A stretch of 64,000 nt of DNA from CAZTAR01 sp043813895 (GCA_043813895.1 JBDRKQ010000020.1:1-64000), one strand, 5' to 3'; counted from the first letter of the stretch, positions 40,986 through 50,711 are shown. Program-made: numbers and translations. Notes: generated by a model from the letters alone, not told the origin.

Positions 40986-43900
40986 ATGTCCACGATATCT
41001 ACCGGAGTCGGCCTGGCATCGGGCTTTCCCATCCAGGAGTTTGTCGACGCGTTGATGGCCGTCCAACGCCGGCCCCTCACCCTACTCACGAATCGAATCG
41101 CCACGCTGACGAACCGGCGTACCGCCCTTCTCCAAATCTCAGCACAGATTCTGGGGATTCAGAACGCTGCCACCCGCTTCGGCAGCCTGGATTTCTTTCA
41201 GAGTACCCGGGCCGCGAGCACCGACGAGACCTCCATTCTGGCGACCGCCAGTACCGGGGCCGCCGTCGGGCAATACACCTTCGTCGTTCGGAATCTCGCC
41301 TCTTCGCACCAGCTCATCTCAGAGGGATTCGCAACACGTGACGCAACGCCGGTCGGCGCCGGTACGCTCACCATCGAGACCGCTGACGCACTGGTCAATC
41401 GCTCAACACGCCTGGGGTCTCTGAACGGCGGCGCCGGTGTGAAGGCCGGTAAGATCAAGGTCACCGATCGGGCGGGGCAGAGCGCCGAAATCGATCTTCG
41501 AACCACGCTCACCATCGACGACGTGATTGACGCGATCAATAGTCAGTCCGACGCAGCTGTCGCCGTTCACATTGAAGGCGATCATCTCGTCCTGGAGGAT
41601 CAGACGGGCCTGGGAACGGGCACGCTGTCGGTTGCCGAAGTCGGCACCGGCAAAACGGCAGCCAATCTGGGCCTGCTCGGCAGTTCTTCTTCCGGCGTGC
41701 TCACCGGCTCTGATCTTGTTGCAATCTCCGCCGACACACGGCTTGATGATCTGAATGACGGCAACGGAATCCGGCGACTCAAGGCGCAGGCTGATTTCTC
41801 CGTTTCTCTCGCGGACGGAACGACGCTGAAGTTCGACCTGTCCGAGTACCTGACCCTGGACACACCACTCTCGGTGCTTAATAACGGCGGCGGCGTGCCA
41901 AGTGGCGAAATCCGCCTCACCAACCGCGCCGGCAAAGAAGCCATCGTTGATCTGTCCGGCGCCGCGACCATCGGTGACGTGAAGGCCGCCATCGAGGCTG
42001 CGGGCGTCGACTTCACCGTGGCGTTGGCCGGCGGGCATCTGCTCGTTTCCGACGGCTCGACGGGCGATGAAAAGATGAAGATCGAGGAGGTCGGTGGCGG
42101 CGGAACTGCCGAGGCACTGGGGCTTCTCGGCACTTCCGCGTCGGAGAGCATGACCGGCGATGACATCTATTTCATCACGACCGTTGGCGACGTTCAGCGT
42201 GTGATCAACGACCAAGTCAATAACGGGGGCAAGCTCGTCGCTGCCATATCGACAAATGGAACGGGCCTGACCCTGATCGACACGACCAGCGGTGCCGGCA
42301 CGTTTGAAGTCACGGCGTTGAACGACTCAAAGTCCGCGGAGGACCTCGGTATCCTCCAGGCAGCCTCCGGCGATACGATAGAGTCCCGGCGGCTGACGGC
42401 GGGTTTGAACACGGTTCTGCTTAAGTCGTTGAACGGTGGGAGCGGTATCGGCCTCGGCCAGATTGATCTCACAGATCGCGCGGGCGCGACCGCATCGATT
42501 GACCTTTCCAACGCCGAGACCCTGGCCGACGTCATCGCCGCCATCAACGGCGCCTCCACGCAGATCACCGCGACCGTTTCGTCCTCGGGTCTGGGCATCG
42601 AGCTGAGAGACACGAGCGGGCAGTCGGGAAACCTCAGAATCGTCGACGTGACGGGCTCCGCCGCCGCGGACCTGAACATCGCCTTCGAAGGTGCCGCCGA
42701 TACCGTTTCCAGCGGCAATCTCCAACGGCAGTACGTTTCCGCCACGACACGCCTTGCCGACTTCAACGGCGGGGTGCAGCTTGGGAAGTTCAAGATCACC
42801 GACAGCATGGGACAGTCCGCCACTGTCGACCTGACGCAGGGCAATGAAGAAACGTTGCAGGACGTCATCGACGAGATCAACTCTCGCGGCATCGGGGTCG
42901 TCGCCCGAATCAACGACACAGGCGACGGTCTCCTCATCGAGGATACGGCGGGCGGAGACCAGTCCCTGACGATCAAAGAGGACGGTGGAAAGACGGCAAG
43001 ATCACTGGGGATTCTCGGTTCGGCCGAGGATGGAGAGACGACTGTTGATGGCAGCCTCGAAGCGCGTATCACAATCGCGGGAAACGATACGCTCGAAGAC
43101 GTCCTGGACAAGATCAAGGCTGCCAATGCGCCCGTCGGCGCAACCATCATCAACGACGGGATCAGCGGTCGGCCGTTTCGGCTGAGCCTGACCGGCACGC
43201 AGACCGGCTACGACGGAGCGCTTGCGATTGACGCAGGCGGCAGCGGCCTCGTGTTCGAGACGCTGGTAAAGGCCCGAGATGCGACCGTTCTGTTCGGATC
43301 GGCGGATGCCGAAAACCCGCTCGTCTTGTCGAGTTCGTCCAATACGCTGAGCGACACCATAACCGGTGTGCGGCTGGACCTGATCGGCGCGAGCGAAGGG
43401 CCCGTTACCATTTCCGTGACGAAGGACGTGGACGCGATCGTCGCGGACATATCGAGTTTCGTGGCATCATTCAACACCGCCATCGCCGGCATCGACAGCT
43501 TAACCAGTTTCGATCCCGAGACCGAGGTGCGAGGGGTTCTCAACGGCGACTCGACGGCCCGGCGCGTGCGGCAAGGGTTGCTCGGGATCGTCAATCGGTC
43601 TGCCGAGGGATTAGACTCGTCGTTTAACCGGCTCAGTCAGGTCGGCATTTCCGTGGCAAGCGGCGCCAAGCTCAGCTTTGACGAGGAGAAGTTCCGGAGC
43701 GTCTTCGAGAGTGATCCGGCCGCCGTCGAGGCGCTCTTCACGACGGAGGAGACCGGGTTCGGGAACCTGATCGCGAGCGAGATCGAACGCTTCACAGACA
43801 GCGAAACCGGGATCATCCCCGTGCAGGAGGAAGCGATCCAGGCTTCGGAGGATCTTCTCAACGATCGAATCGACCAACTGGAGATCCTCCTGGAGCGCCG

Positions 43901-44021
43901 CCGCGAGCGTTTGCTGTCGCAATTCCAGGCGATGGAGATGGCCATCTCCCAACTCCAGTCTCAGCAGTCGGCGCTTTCCGCGCTGATGACCATTGCGACG
44001 AGTTCCAACACCAACAGCTAG
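40986..44021 (+). CDS. fliD: Flagellar hook-associated protein 2 (filament cap), expanded
   Basis: FliD caps the filament and folds incoming flagellin. At 1011 residues it is about twice the usual size. The N-terminus (STGVGLASGFPIQEFVDALM, GQYTFVVRNLASSHQLISE) and C-terminus (FVASFNTAIAGIDSLTSFDP, RVRQGLLGIV, NRLSQVGISVASGAKLSFDE, coiled coil ILLERRRERLLSQFQAMEMA) are standard. Between them lie at least four copies of an approximately 95-residue flagellin-IN-type repeat at about 144-235, 293-385, 478-560 and 588-680, with partial copies between, each like LNGGxGV..G.I.LTDRAGxxA.IDL..A.TI.DVI.AIN (pattern given in separate pieces). ATG at 40986; no frameshift. Confidence 0.93.
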   Translation: MSTISTGVGLASGFPIQEFVDALMAVQRRPLTLLTNRIATLTNRRTALLQISAQILGIQNAATRFGSLDFFQSTRAASTDETSILATASTGAAVGQYTFVVRNLASSHQLISEGFATRDATPVGAGTLTIETADALVNRSTRLGSLNGGAGVKAGKIKVTDRAGQSAEIDLRTTLTIDDVIDAINSQSDAAVAVHIEGDHLVLEDQTGLGTGTLSVAEVGTGKTAANLGLLGSSSSGVLTGSDLVAISADTRLDDLNDGNGIRRLKAQADFSVSLADGTTLKFDLSEYLTLDTPLSVLNNGGGVPSGEIRLTNRAGKEAIVDLSGAATIGDVKAAIEAAGVDFTVALAGGHLLVSDGSTGDEKMKIEEVGGGGTAEALGLLGTSASESMTGDDIYFITTVGDVQRVINDQVNNGGKLVAAISTNGTGLTLIDTTSGAGTFEVTALNDSKSAEDLGILQAASGDTIESRRLTAGLNTVLLKSLNGGSGIGLGQIDLTDRAGATASIDLSNAETLADVIAAINGASTQITATVSSSGLGIELRDTSGQSGNLRIVDVTGSAAADLNIAFEGAADTVSSGNLQRQYVSATTRLADFNGGVQLGKFKITDSMGQSATVDLTQGNEETLQDVIDEINSRGIGVVARINDTGDGLLIEDTAGGDQSLTIKEDGGKTARSLGILGSAEDGETTVDGSLEARITIAGNDTLEDVLDKIKAANAPVGATIINDGISGRPFRLSLTGTQTGYDGALAIDAGGSGLVFETLVKARDATVLFGSADAENPLVLSSSSNTLSDTITGVRLDLIGASEGPVTISVTKDVDAIVADISSFVASFNTAIAGIDSLTSFDPETEVRGVLNGDSTARRVRQGLLGIVNRSAEGLDSSFNRLSQVGISVASGAKLSFDEEKFRSVFESDPAAVEALFTTEETGFGNLIASEIERFTDSETGIIPVQEEAIQASEDLLNDRIDQLEILLERRRERLLSQFQAMEMAISQLQSQQSALSALMTIATSSNTNS

Positions 44022-44254
44022 TCGCTCTTCTCGGACGTTACGGCCGGGCTCACAGAGGTCGATCGGGGACCCCGTCTTCTTTCTGCTCACTTCGCGTTGA
44101 TCATTCACCGATTTCTACGGTGTTGGCGGTTGCTATCGGATGTTCCGCCTCATCCCACCCAAGACCGCGTACTCGAACGCGTGGGCGGACGCGCAGCATG
44201 CATTTGAGAGGCGTGGTGCGGACATTCAGAAGACGTGACGGGTCAGGCACACTG

Positions 44255-44698
44255 ATGACACAGGCTCATTCTGGTGAATACCTTCGTAACGCGGTGATGA
44301 CCGCGTCCCCGGAGCAGCTCCATCTGATGCTGTATGACGGTGCGATCCGGTTTGCCCGGCAGGCGAAGGAGGCCCTCACGCGAAACGACTTGGAAACGAG
44401 TTGCGAGAAGCTTCTGCGCGCCCAGCGCATCATCGTCGAACTTCAGAACGGCCTGAGGCGCGATGTTGACCCCTCGTTGTGCGACAACATGGCCCGGCTC
44501 TACGGCTTCGTTCACAATCGCTTGGTAGACGCGAACGTGAAGCGCGATCCCGACGCAGTGGAGGCGGCTTTGAGGATCCTTGAGCATCAACGGGAAACCT
44601 GGCGGCTGTTGGTCGAGAAGCTCCGCGGGGAAGTGCGAGAAGCGACTTCCGAATCGGAGGAGGTGACGCCGGGCGTGGGTCTCAGCATCCAGGGTTAA
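44255..44698 (+). CDS. fliS: Flagellar export chaperone FliS
   Basis: FliS binds the flagellin C-terminus in the cytoplasm and prevents early polymerisation. The 147-residue helical protein has the family start YLRNAVMTASPEQLHLMLYD followed by GAIRFARQAKEAL, and LLRAQRIIVELQNGLRRDVD. The last 20 residues are a Glu/Ser-rich tail. The ATG at 44255 is the only start placing this conserved segment correctly. It follows fliD by 233 bases. Confidence 0.92.
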   Translation: MTQAHSGEYLRNAVMTASPEQLHLMLYDGAIRFARQAKEALTRNDLETSCEKLLRAQRIIVELQNGLRRDVDPSLCDNMARLYGFVHNRLVDANVKRDPDAVEAALRILEHQRETWRLLVEKLRGEVREATSESEEVTPGVGLSIQG

Positions 44699-45045
44699 GC
44701 TCCGTTGTTGAGGGCCGCGGCCTTGCGGCGTGGCCGCCTCCTTGGCCGATGGGTTCCGTACAATCCAAAGACAGTTCCAAAAGATTCGGCCTTCGCACAT
44801 CCTCTTAACGCACAAAACGCAGTCCGGAATCGCCGGCACAGCGTCGCCGCCTCGAGCGAGTGTCCATTCTGATGCCAGAGGGAAGGGCAGGTCGATGGGC
44901 TCACGGTAGCGGGGAGGATGCTGAAATCCGATAATACCCCAGTAAGGTCCACGCCCATGCGGCGCATGCGAACTCGTACGACCGGACGGACGTATCTGAG
45001 GGTTAGGCACGCGGGCAGGCTGTTCGATTGGAAAGGCAAACGGAA
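44699..45045. other. Spacer between fliS and the TPR gene
   Basis: About 350 bases with no gene recognised. A GC-rich imperfect hairpin (GGGCCGCGGCCttgcgGCGTGGCC, 44713-44735, shown in part) lies just after fliS and could end the flagellar transcripts, but no T-run follows. Confidence 0.4.
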
Positions 45046-46095
45046 ATGACGGTCCGACATAGCCCGGTTGTGAGTCTGGCGATAGCGGTATGGGTTAGCA
45101 TGGTGGGTTCGGCGGGTATTGCCATCGCACAGGCGCCCGGAGTCGGCCGACCGCCTGCCGATGAAACACCCGAACAGATGGCCGAGGAAGCGCTCACGGC
45201 TATCGAAACGGGAGACCTCGAGCGGGCCGCGTTCCTCATTCAGAGGACCAGGCTAATCGAGCCGACCCTGGAAAAGCTTGACCTTGCCGAGGGGCTGTTC
45301 CTGGTTGAAAAACAGCAGTTTCCCGAGGCGCTCCAAAAACTCGCGCAGTACAACAAGTCCGAGTCAGGCCAACACGATCACCGCGGTTTCGCTATGGTGG
45401 GCAAGATCTACAGTGAGTCTCGGGGTTACAGGTCGGCGATTCGGCCTCTCGAGAAGGCGAAGGACCTGGCGCCTTTCGAGGAAAAAGGCAAGGCTGTGAG
45501 GGCTCAGATCACGATCGATCTGGCGGTGGCCTATCTGGGATTGAACCGGACGAAACAGGCGCTCGATATTGCCAAGGAAGCCGAGACGCTCGCTCCGAAC
45601 GACGCGGACATTCAGTACCGCCTCGCGCAGATCGTGGCGGGCGCGAAGGACTATCCCGCCGCACAGAAACACGTTCGCAGGGCCGTCAACCTGTTGTTGG
45701 CCAAGACTCGGGAAGACCCTTTCGACAAAGAAGCACATACGACTCTCCAGGCGTGCTATCGCATGCTCGTCTACCTTCTCCGGCTTGATTTAGAGCCCCC
45801 GCCCGAAAACGGCGAGCCCTACCATGCCATCGCCGTGCTATCACGCGAGGCGGCGGAAGTCGATCGGCGCGCGTCCTTGCTGAGCGCCCGTGAGTTCAGC
45901 CTCCTGGCCATCGAGAAGGATCCCACGAAGTACGAGTGGCAGGTATTCGTGGCCGGCGTGGAGGCTGAGTTGGGCGGCATCGAACAGGCGAAGGAAAGGC
46001 TCGGGCACATCCTCCAAAACGCCCCCGACAACGTCGAAGCAGCGGGCCTGCTCTCGGCGTTGGAGGGTAGAGCCACCTCGCAGACCGCCGGCTGA
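45046..46095 (+). CDS. Secreted tetratricopeptide-repeat protein
   Basis: A 349-residue exported protein: signal peptide (VVSLAIAVWVSMVGSAGIAI then AQA, cleavage near residue 30), followed by about six TPR-like helix pairs (for example AEEALTAIETGDLERAAFLI, AVAYLGLNRTKQALDIAKEA and IQYRLAQIVAGAKDYPAAQK). TPRs mediate protein-protein contacts, here in the periplasm or envelope. Start at ATG 45046 with AAAGG upstream; TTG 45028 is an alternative. Followed at distance by two lipoproteins on the same strand, suggesting an envelope gene group. Confidence 0.82.
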   Translation: MTVRHSPVVSLAIAVWVSMVGSAGIAIAQAPGVGRPPADETPEQMAEEALTAIETGDLERAAFLIQRTRLIEPTLEKLDLAEGLFLVEKQQFPEALQKLAQYNKSESGQHDHRGFAMVGKIYSESRGYRSAIRPLEKAKDLAPFEEKGKAVRAQITIDLAVAYLGLNRTKQALDIAKEAETLAPNDADIQYRLAQIVAGAKDYPAAQKHVRRAVNLLLAKTREDPFDKEAHTTLQACYRMLVYLLRLDLEPPPENGEPYHAIAVLSREAAEVDRRASLLSAREFSLLAIEKDPTKYEWQVFVAGVEAELGGIEQAKERLGHILQNAPDNVEAAGLLSALEGRATSQTAG

Positions 46096-46462
46096 CTCCG
46101 AGCACCATTCGCTTTTCCACATCGCGCCGGCACAAGGGTGGACCGCCTCTCGCGAGACCGGCAAGAACTGCGCATACAGCCTGCGGTTGTTGCCGATGGG
46201 CCACTTGCTTACCAGCACAGCAATCTCCGTTTGCGCAACGAGTTACAACGCCGATGGCGTGCTCAAGTGTTCAAGTCGACTGCTCGGAAAGTCGATACTC
46301 TCTCGGCGGCTTATCGGACAGCCACGCACTGTTGCTCGCGCCGGAAGAACCGGCGCCACGGCGCGAGGCAACCGGTAAGACCGGCAGGCCCTGCCATCCC
46401 GCCGGTGGCAACTCCAGGGCCTTCTGACGGGCAATCGTCTGGGAGTATGGAGTTCAGCGTTC
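46096..46462. other. Spacer with hairpin
   Basis: About 370 bases without a gene. TTGCTCGCGCCG at 46332-46343 is complemented by CGGCGCGAGGCAA at 46359-46371, forming a hairpin with a GGCGCC-containing loop. Nothing else is recognised. Confidence 0.45.
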
Positions 46463-47677
46463 ATGTCGGCCACATACCGCACAATAGTGGTTATCTGTTT
46501 CGTGAGCCTGTCGGCAATCTCAACCGGCTGCAAGTCCGAACTATGGACGACCATGCAACAACACAGTCGCGCCGACGATTCGGACATAGATCCGAACGAG
46601 GCCGCTAATTCGGAGCAGACCGCCGAGCTTGTTCCGCAGACGTCCGCCGAATCCGAATTGGACAGGCATCGTGATTTGTGTTTGTTCGGCCGGGATGACA
46701 TGTCGAGCAACATCGCTTTCGAAGGCAAGGCTGCAACGGACGTCCGACAACATACCAGTCCCGGCGAGGGGGCAGACTTCGATCCCGACGTTGATCCGAC
46801 AGGCAAGCAACTCGTCTTTGCTTCCACACGGCACTCGCGCCACAGTCATCTTTATACCAAGTCGATCGACGGCGCCGTGGTGACGCAGATTACGGACGAA
46901 TCGGCGGATGATGCGCAGCCGGCCTTTTCACCAGACGGCAAACTCATCGCTTTCACGAGTGACCGCGGCGGCCAGTGGGACATCTGGGTCGTTGACACGA
47001 ACGGGAGGAACCCGATCCAAATCACCAGGAACCCGATGCCGGAGCTGCACCCGAGTTGGTCGCCCGACGGGAAGCGTCTGGTCTATTGCCGCCTGAATTC
47101 GAAAGAGAACCGGGGCGAGTTGTGGGTTGCCGACCTGGAGAACCCGGGCGTCAAGCGTTTCATCGGCGAAGGTCTCTTTCCGGATTGGTCGCCCACCGGC
47201 GACAAGATCGTGTATCAGCGGGCAAGGGAGCGGGGGAGCCGCTGGTTCAGTATTTGGACCATCGATCTGCGGGAGGATGAAGTGCTGTTCCCGACTGAAA
47301 TCGCCAGCAACACCCACGCCGCGCTGATCTCTCCGGCCTGGTCCGCCGACGGTACGCAAGTCGCATTTGCTTCCGTTCGCGCAGAGAGCAGCGAAAACGC
47401 GGGTCCGGATTCACTCAGTTACACCGATGTCGGCAGATCCGACATCGTGATGATCGACACCGACGGGCGAGGCTTGCAACGACTCACCGACGGTCGCGGC
47501 AAGCACTACGCGCCCACGTGGGCGGTTGACGGCAGGGTCTTTTTCACCGCCAAGCTGAGTAAGGGCGAGTCAATCTGGAGCATCAAGCCGTTTCGACCGG
47601 TGATCTTCACGGAGCCGCCGGTCAAAACAGGCAATCATCGGGCGGCGTACGTTGATGATCCGGCGACCGAACCCTAG
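46463..47677 (+). CDS. TolB-like beta-propeller lipoprotein
   Basis: A 404-residue probable lipoprotein with signal VVICFVSLSAISTGC (lipobox STGC, Cys at 23). From about residue 105 on are PD40/WD40-like TolB propeller repeats: FDPDVDPTGKQLVFASTRHS, AQPAFSPDGKLIAFTSDRGG, LHPSWSPDGKRLVYCRLNS, LFPDWSPTGDKIVYQRARER and ISPAWSADGTQVAFASVRAE. It lacks the TolB N-terminal domain, so it is not orthologous TolB. Probably an envelope scaffold or sensor. A 30-base gap separates it from the next lipoprotein gene. Confidence 0.87.
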   Translation: MSATYRTIVVICFVSLSAISTGCKSELWTTMQQHSRADDSDIDPNEAANSEQTAELVPQTSAESELDRHRDLCLFGRDDMSSNIAFEGKAATDVRQHTSPGEGADFDPDVDPTGKQLVFASTRHSRHSHLYTKSIDGAVVTQITDESADDAQPAFSPDGKLIAFTSDRGGQWDIWVVDTNGRNPIQITRNPMPELHPSWSPDGKRLVYCRLNSKENRGELWVADLENPGVKRFIGEGLFPDWSPTGDKIVYQRARERGSRWFSIWTIDLREDEVLFPTEIASNTHAALISPAWSADGTQVAFASVRAESSENAGPDSLSYTDVGRSDIVMIDTDGRGLQRLTDGRGKHYAPTWAVDGRVFFTAKLSKGESIWSIKPFRPVIFTEPPVKTGNHRAAYVDDPATEP

Positions 47678-47707
47678 TGCGCTAGTTTGGGATGTGAGTC
47701 CTGATTC

Positions 47708-48457
47708 GTGAGCGAGTTGACTACGAGAACAAGCTGGAAGTTGCTCGGTGCCGCGGGGCTCGTCTGCCTGACGGGCGGCTGTGAATCAGCGAAGCCGACC
47801 GTGCAGACGACGAATGCCTTCGTGGAGTCCCGGACTTTTGCGGTGGCGCCGATTCTCAACTTCAGCGGCGAGTTCGATCTTGATCCCGTCAAGGCCGCGG
47901 ATCTTCTTGCGTCGGAGCTATCGCACGTCGAAGGCATCAACGTCCTTCCGGTGAACCGTGTAGTCGCGCTGCTCGCAACCGAGAACAAGGCCCAGATCGA
48001 ATCGCCGGCGCACGCGCTGGCCGTCGCCGAGGCAGTGGGCGCAGACGCCATCATCGTGGCGGGCATCATTGAATACGACGCGTACACGCCCATCGTCGGG
48101 CTCGCGGTCCAGGTGTATACGCGAGGGAGTCAACCATCCCGACCCGCTCTTGACGCAGTGACGGCGTCGCGTCAAGCGCGCCCCATGACCCTCGCCGAAA
48201 TGGCCGACGCTCTCAATCCTGCCGGTCAGGTCCAGGCGGTTTACAACGGTTCCCATAAGCACATTGTGGACGCGGTGCAACGATACGGCCGGAGCCGAAG
48301 CGAGGGGGATAATCCGCTCGGTTGGCGGCAATACTTGAAAGTCCAGCCGCTATACCTCCGATTCTGCTGGCATGATGCCATCAGTCGCCTGATGGAGCAG
48401 GAGAGTATGCGACAAGCCATCCTGGCGGACTGCTACAACCCGGAGGTTTCGCAATGA
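47708..48457 (+). CDS. Lipoprotein with CsgG/LpoB-like domain
   Basis: A 249-residue lipoprotein starting at GTG 47708 (signal WKLLGAAGLVCLTGGC, Cys near residue 25). The mature part begins TFAVAPILNFSGEFDLDPVK then AADLLASELSHVEGINVLPV, resembling the first half of the CsgG/GNA1162/LpoB fold (a strand with a VxPFxN-like motif, a helix, then V-P). The C-terminal part (LKVQPLYLRFCWHDAISRLM) is unassigned. The stop overlaps the next ATG (ATGA, 48454-48457). Role probably envelope assembly; similarity is by eye. Confidence 0.7.
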   Translation: MSELTTRTSWKLLGAAGLVCLTGGCESAKPTVQTTNAFVESRTFAVAPILNFSGEFDLDPVKAADLLASELSHVEGINVLPVNRVVALLATENKAQIESPAHALAVAEAVGADAIIVAGIIEYDAYTPIVGLAVQVYTRGSQPSRPALDAVTASRQARPMTLAEMADALNPAGQVQAVYNGSHKHIVDAVQRYGRSRSEGDNPLGWRQYLKVQPLYLRFCWHDAISRLMEQESMRQAILADCYNPEVSQ

Positions 48458-48663
48458 GCAACCCGGTTCGACAGTTGTCCCTCGTGAAAGGCAAGCACCG
48501 GTATCTGTTTCGCTACCAGCCAGGCAACGAGGCGGATGTTATCGGGGCTTTCGCCAATCTGGCGAGTGATGCCGCGACGGAATTCGACTGGTTCGACGCT
48601 GCCGTTCTGAGCTATCAAATGGGGCGTCGATTGGAGTTGGAGTTAGATGAACTCAGGGCATGA
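48454..48663 (+). CDS. Small conserved-looking protein coupled to the lipoprotein
   Basis: A 69-residue protein (VKGKHRYLFRYQPGNEADVI, ending LSYQMGRRLELELDELRA). The overlap ATGA with the preceding gene shows translational coupling, and amino-acid composition looks coding. No signal peptide. Function unknown. Confidence 0.7.
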   Translation: MSNPVRQLSLVKGKHRYLFRYQPGNEADVIGAFANLASDAATEFDWFDAAVLSYQMGRRLELELDELRA

Positions 48664-48833
48664 ACGGCCCGATACTCCGATAGCCGCGGGGGGGATACCC
48701 CGCGGTGAGGCAACACCTCGGACGTCATCTCGTCGCCGAGGGAGGACGGATTCTGGTGGGTAGGCGTTGGAGAGTGCCGAAGCCAGGTTGCTGCTAGGAA
48801 TCGAAGAACATCGCCGAGAAGAGTCCCGCGATC

Positions 48834-49874
48834 ATGAGTCAAGAACACCCACTGGTCACAGACTTTCTGAACTACCTGCGTTTCGAGCGGCATTTCTCGC
48901 CGCACACGGGCAAGTGTTATGCCGCCGACCTGCACCAGTTCACCCAGTTCCTTGTGGGTGGCGCTGATGCCGCGGCCAACGCTTCGATGGCCTCGCGCGG
49001 AACGCACGGTGGCACGTACACGACACCGCCTCGGGGCACTGGCGCGGACACTGCCGTGGCCATCGCTCCCGCCACGACCCAGGTCAGTGCGCAGAGCGAC
49101 GTCGTGCGAACCAAGCTGCTCGGTACGGACGCCAACCAGGTGCGAGCCTTCCTGGCGTTCCTTCATGAGCGAGAGTACTCGAAGGCAACCGCGGCGAGGA
49201 AGCTCGCGACACTTCGCAGCTTCTACAAGTTCTGCCTCAGGCGGAACTACATCAGCTCCAACCCGGTTGCGACGATCCGCACGCCCAAGCAGGAGAAGCG
49301 GCTGCCCAAGTTCCTCGACATGGAGCAGATTCAGAAGCTCCTCAACACGCCCGACGATTCGACGCTGCTCGGTGCGCGAGACCGCGCGATGCTCGAGACG
49401 TTGTACTCAACCGGCGTCCGTGTCAGCGAGCTTGTCGCCCTTAACATCTCCGACGTGGACGCGACCGGAGAGTCGCTGAGGGTTCGCGGGAAGGGTCGTA
49501 AGGAGCGCATCTCCCCCGTCGGCCCGACCTCGCTGGCTGCGATCCGAAAGTACCTCGAAATGCGGGCCGCCGATCCCAGAAGCGCGACCTTCGATCCGGA
49601 ACCACTCTTCGTCAACAAGCACGGCCAACGATTGAGCACTCGGAGTGTCCGCCGCAAACTGGACAAGTACCTCGTTATGTGCGGCCTCGATCCGTCGATC
49701 AGCCCACACACGCTGCGGCACACGTTCGCCACGCACCTGCTCAATAACGGTGCGGACCTCAGGAGCGTCCAGGAGTTGCTTGGCCATCAGTCGATCAGCA
49801 CGACACAAGTGTACACGCACGTGACGACCGCTCAATTGAAGAAGGATTACGACGAGAGCCACCCTCGGGCTTAG
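48834..49874 (+). CDS. xerC: Tyrosine recombinase of the XerC/XerD family
   Basis: Xer recombinases resolve chromosome dimers at dif. The 346-residue protein has the N-terminal SAM-like domain (FLNYLRFERHFSPHTGKCYA), and the catalytic residues R196 (STGVRVSELVAL), K220 (RGKGRKER), H292 and R295 (SPHTLRHTFATHLL), H318 (ELLGHQSISTTQ) and Y327 (VYTHV). A Ser/Thr/Ala/Gly-rich insert at about 43-98 splits the core-binding domain between DLHQFTQFL and VRAFLAFLHERE; in XerC this segment is short. Whether this is XerC, XerD or the single Xer of the cell cannot be decided. No dif site was identified. Confidence 0.92.
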   Translation: MSQEHPLVTDFLNYLRFERHFSPHTGKCYAADLHQFTQFLVGGADAAANASMASRGTHGGTYTTPPRGTGADTAVAIAPATTQVSAQSDVVRTKLLGTDANQVRAFLAFLHEREYSKATAARKLATLRSFYKFCLRRNYISSNPVATIRTPKQEKRLPKFLDMEQIQKLLNTPDDSTLLGARDRAMLETLYSTGVRVSELVALNISDVDATGESLRVRGKGRKERISPVGPTSLAAIRKYLEMRAADPRSATFDPEPLFVNKHGQRLSTRSVRRKLDKYLVMCGLDPSISPHTLRHTFATHLLNNGADLRSVQELLGHQSISTTQVYTHVTTAQLKKDYDESHPRA

Positions 49875-50159
49875 CTCCAGCCCGAAGACTATCCAATCGC
49901 AGAGACTCGAACGAGCGGGCGTCGCAATCGAATGCGGCGCCCGTCGCTCTTTTACGGTGGGAGGGGGAGTTCTCCGATTGTGCGAGGAGCCACCCACGCA
50001 ACAGCGCCATCGAGGAGCCGCGGACTTCAGTCCGCGCGGCTTCTTCTCTGGCCAATCGGCGTTCGTTCCCATCACGCGTGCGTTCTTTGTTTGACCGAGC
50101 CCCATGAAGTATGCTGGCCAGTCGGTTGTTTTGGTCTCTTTCTGAAACGAGGTGCAATA
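49875..50159. other. Spacer with palindromic repeat
   Basis: About 285 bases, no gene. Contains the repeat at 50010-50040 and the ribosome site CGAGGTG for the next gene. The upstream frame of the next gene is open but not conserved. Confidence 0.4.
50010..50040. repeat. Palindromic repeat, GGACTTCAGTCC core
   Basis: 31 bases exactly complementary to 8172-8202. The core GCGGACTTCAGTCCGC is the reverse complement of the 8177-8192 core. Confidence 0.8.
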
Positions 50160-50711
50160 ATGAAACCACTCCGTCATCCCCCACTCGGTTTCGCCGCGGC
50201 TTTCTGCCTGTTGCCGCTTCTCCTGATTGGCCCTGTGCTCGTGGCGAACGAACCCCCTACGCCAAAGCAGCGTGAGTTGACGCCCGCGGCCGCGCGCGCG
50301 GCGATCAGCGCGAGGTATGAAGCATGGGGCCGGGCCCGTGTGGAACTTGACAAGAAGACGATGGACTCGATGCTGGCTCCCGATTTCTACGTGTCGCTGT
50401 ACGGGCGGAGGCTATCGCGGGACCAGTTCATCAGTGACATCTCCGAGCCGCGGTCGGGCACCCACCTCACCCGTTTTGACACCGAGATCCTGACCGTCAA
50501 GAAAACCGAGGAAGGGTGGACCCTGGTGATTGCCGAGAAGCTTGAACGGATGATTGCCGGACCGGATGGCAAGCCAGCGAAGGTGTGCAGCTTCTGGGTG
50601 ACTCGCGATGGCTGGCGCCAAGAGGGGGAGAAGTGGCTCGTCACCTTCAGTGAGGCGATCGGCCACGAGAATTGGGAACCAGGTACGACGCCTCCGATCA
50701 AAGGCTGGTGA
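50160..50711 (+). CDS. Secreted SnoaL/DUF4440-like protein
   Basis: A 183-residue exported protein with signal peptide GFAAAFCLLPLLLIGPVLVA (cleavage near residue 30). The mature part has the NTF2-like fold signature of SnoaL/DUF4440: ISARYEAWGRARVELDKKTM then DSMLAPDFYVSLYGRRLSRD, followed by strands ending GEKWLVTFSEAIGHENW. Such domains are enzymes or ligand binders; the role here is unknown. ATG 50160 follows CGAGGTGCAATA. Confidence 0.75.
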   Translation: MKPLRHPPLGFAAAFCLLPLLLIGPVLVANEPPTPKQRELTPAAARAAISARYEAWGRARVELDKKTMDSMLAPDFYVSLYGRRLSRDQFISDISEPRSGTHLTRFDTEILTVKKTEEGWTLVIAEKLERMIAGPDGKPAKVCSFWVTRDGWRQEGEKWLVTFSEAIGHENWEPGTTPPIKGW

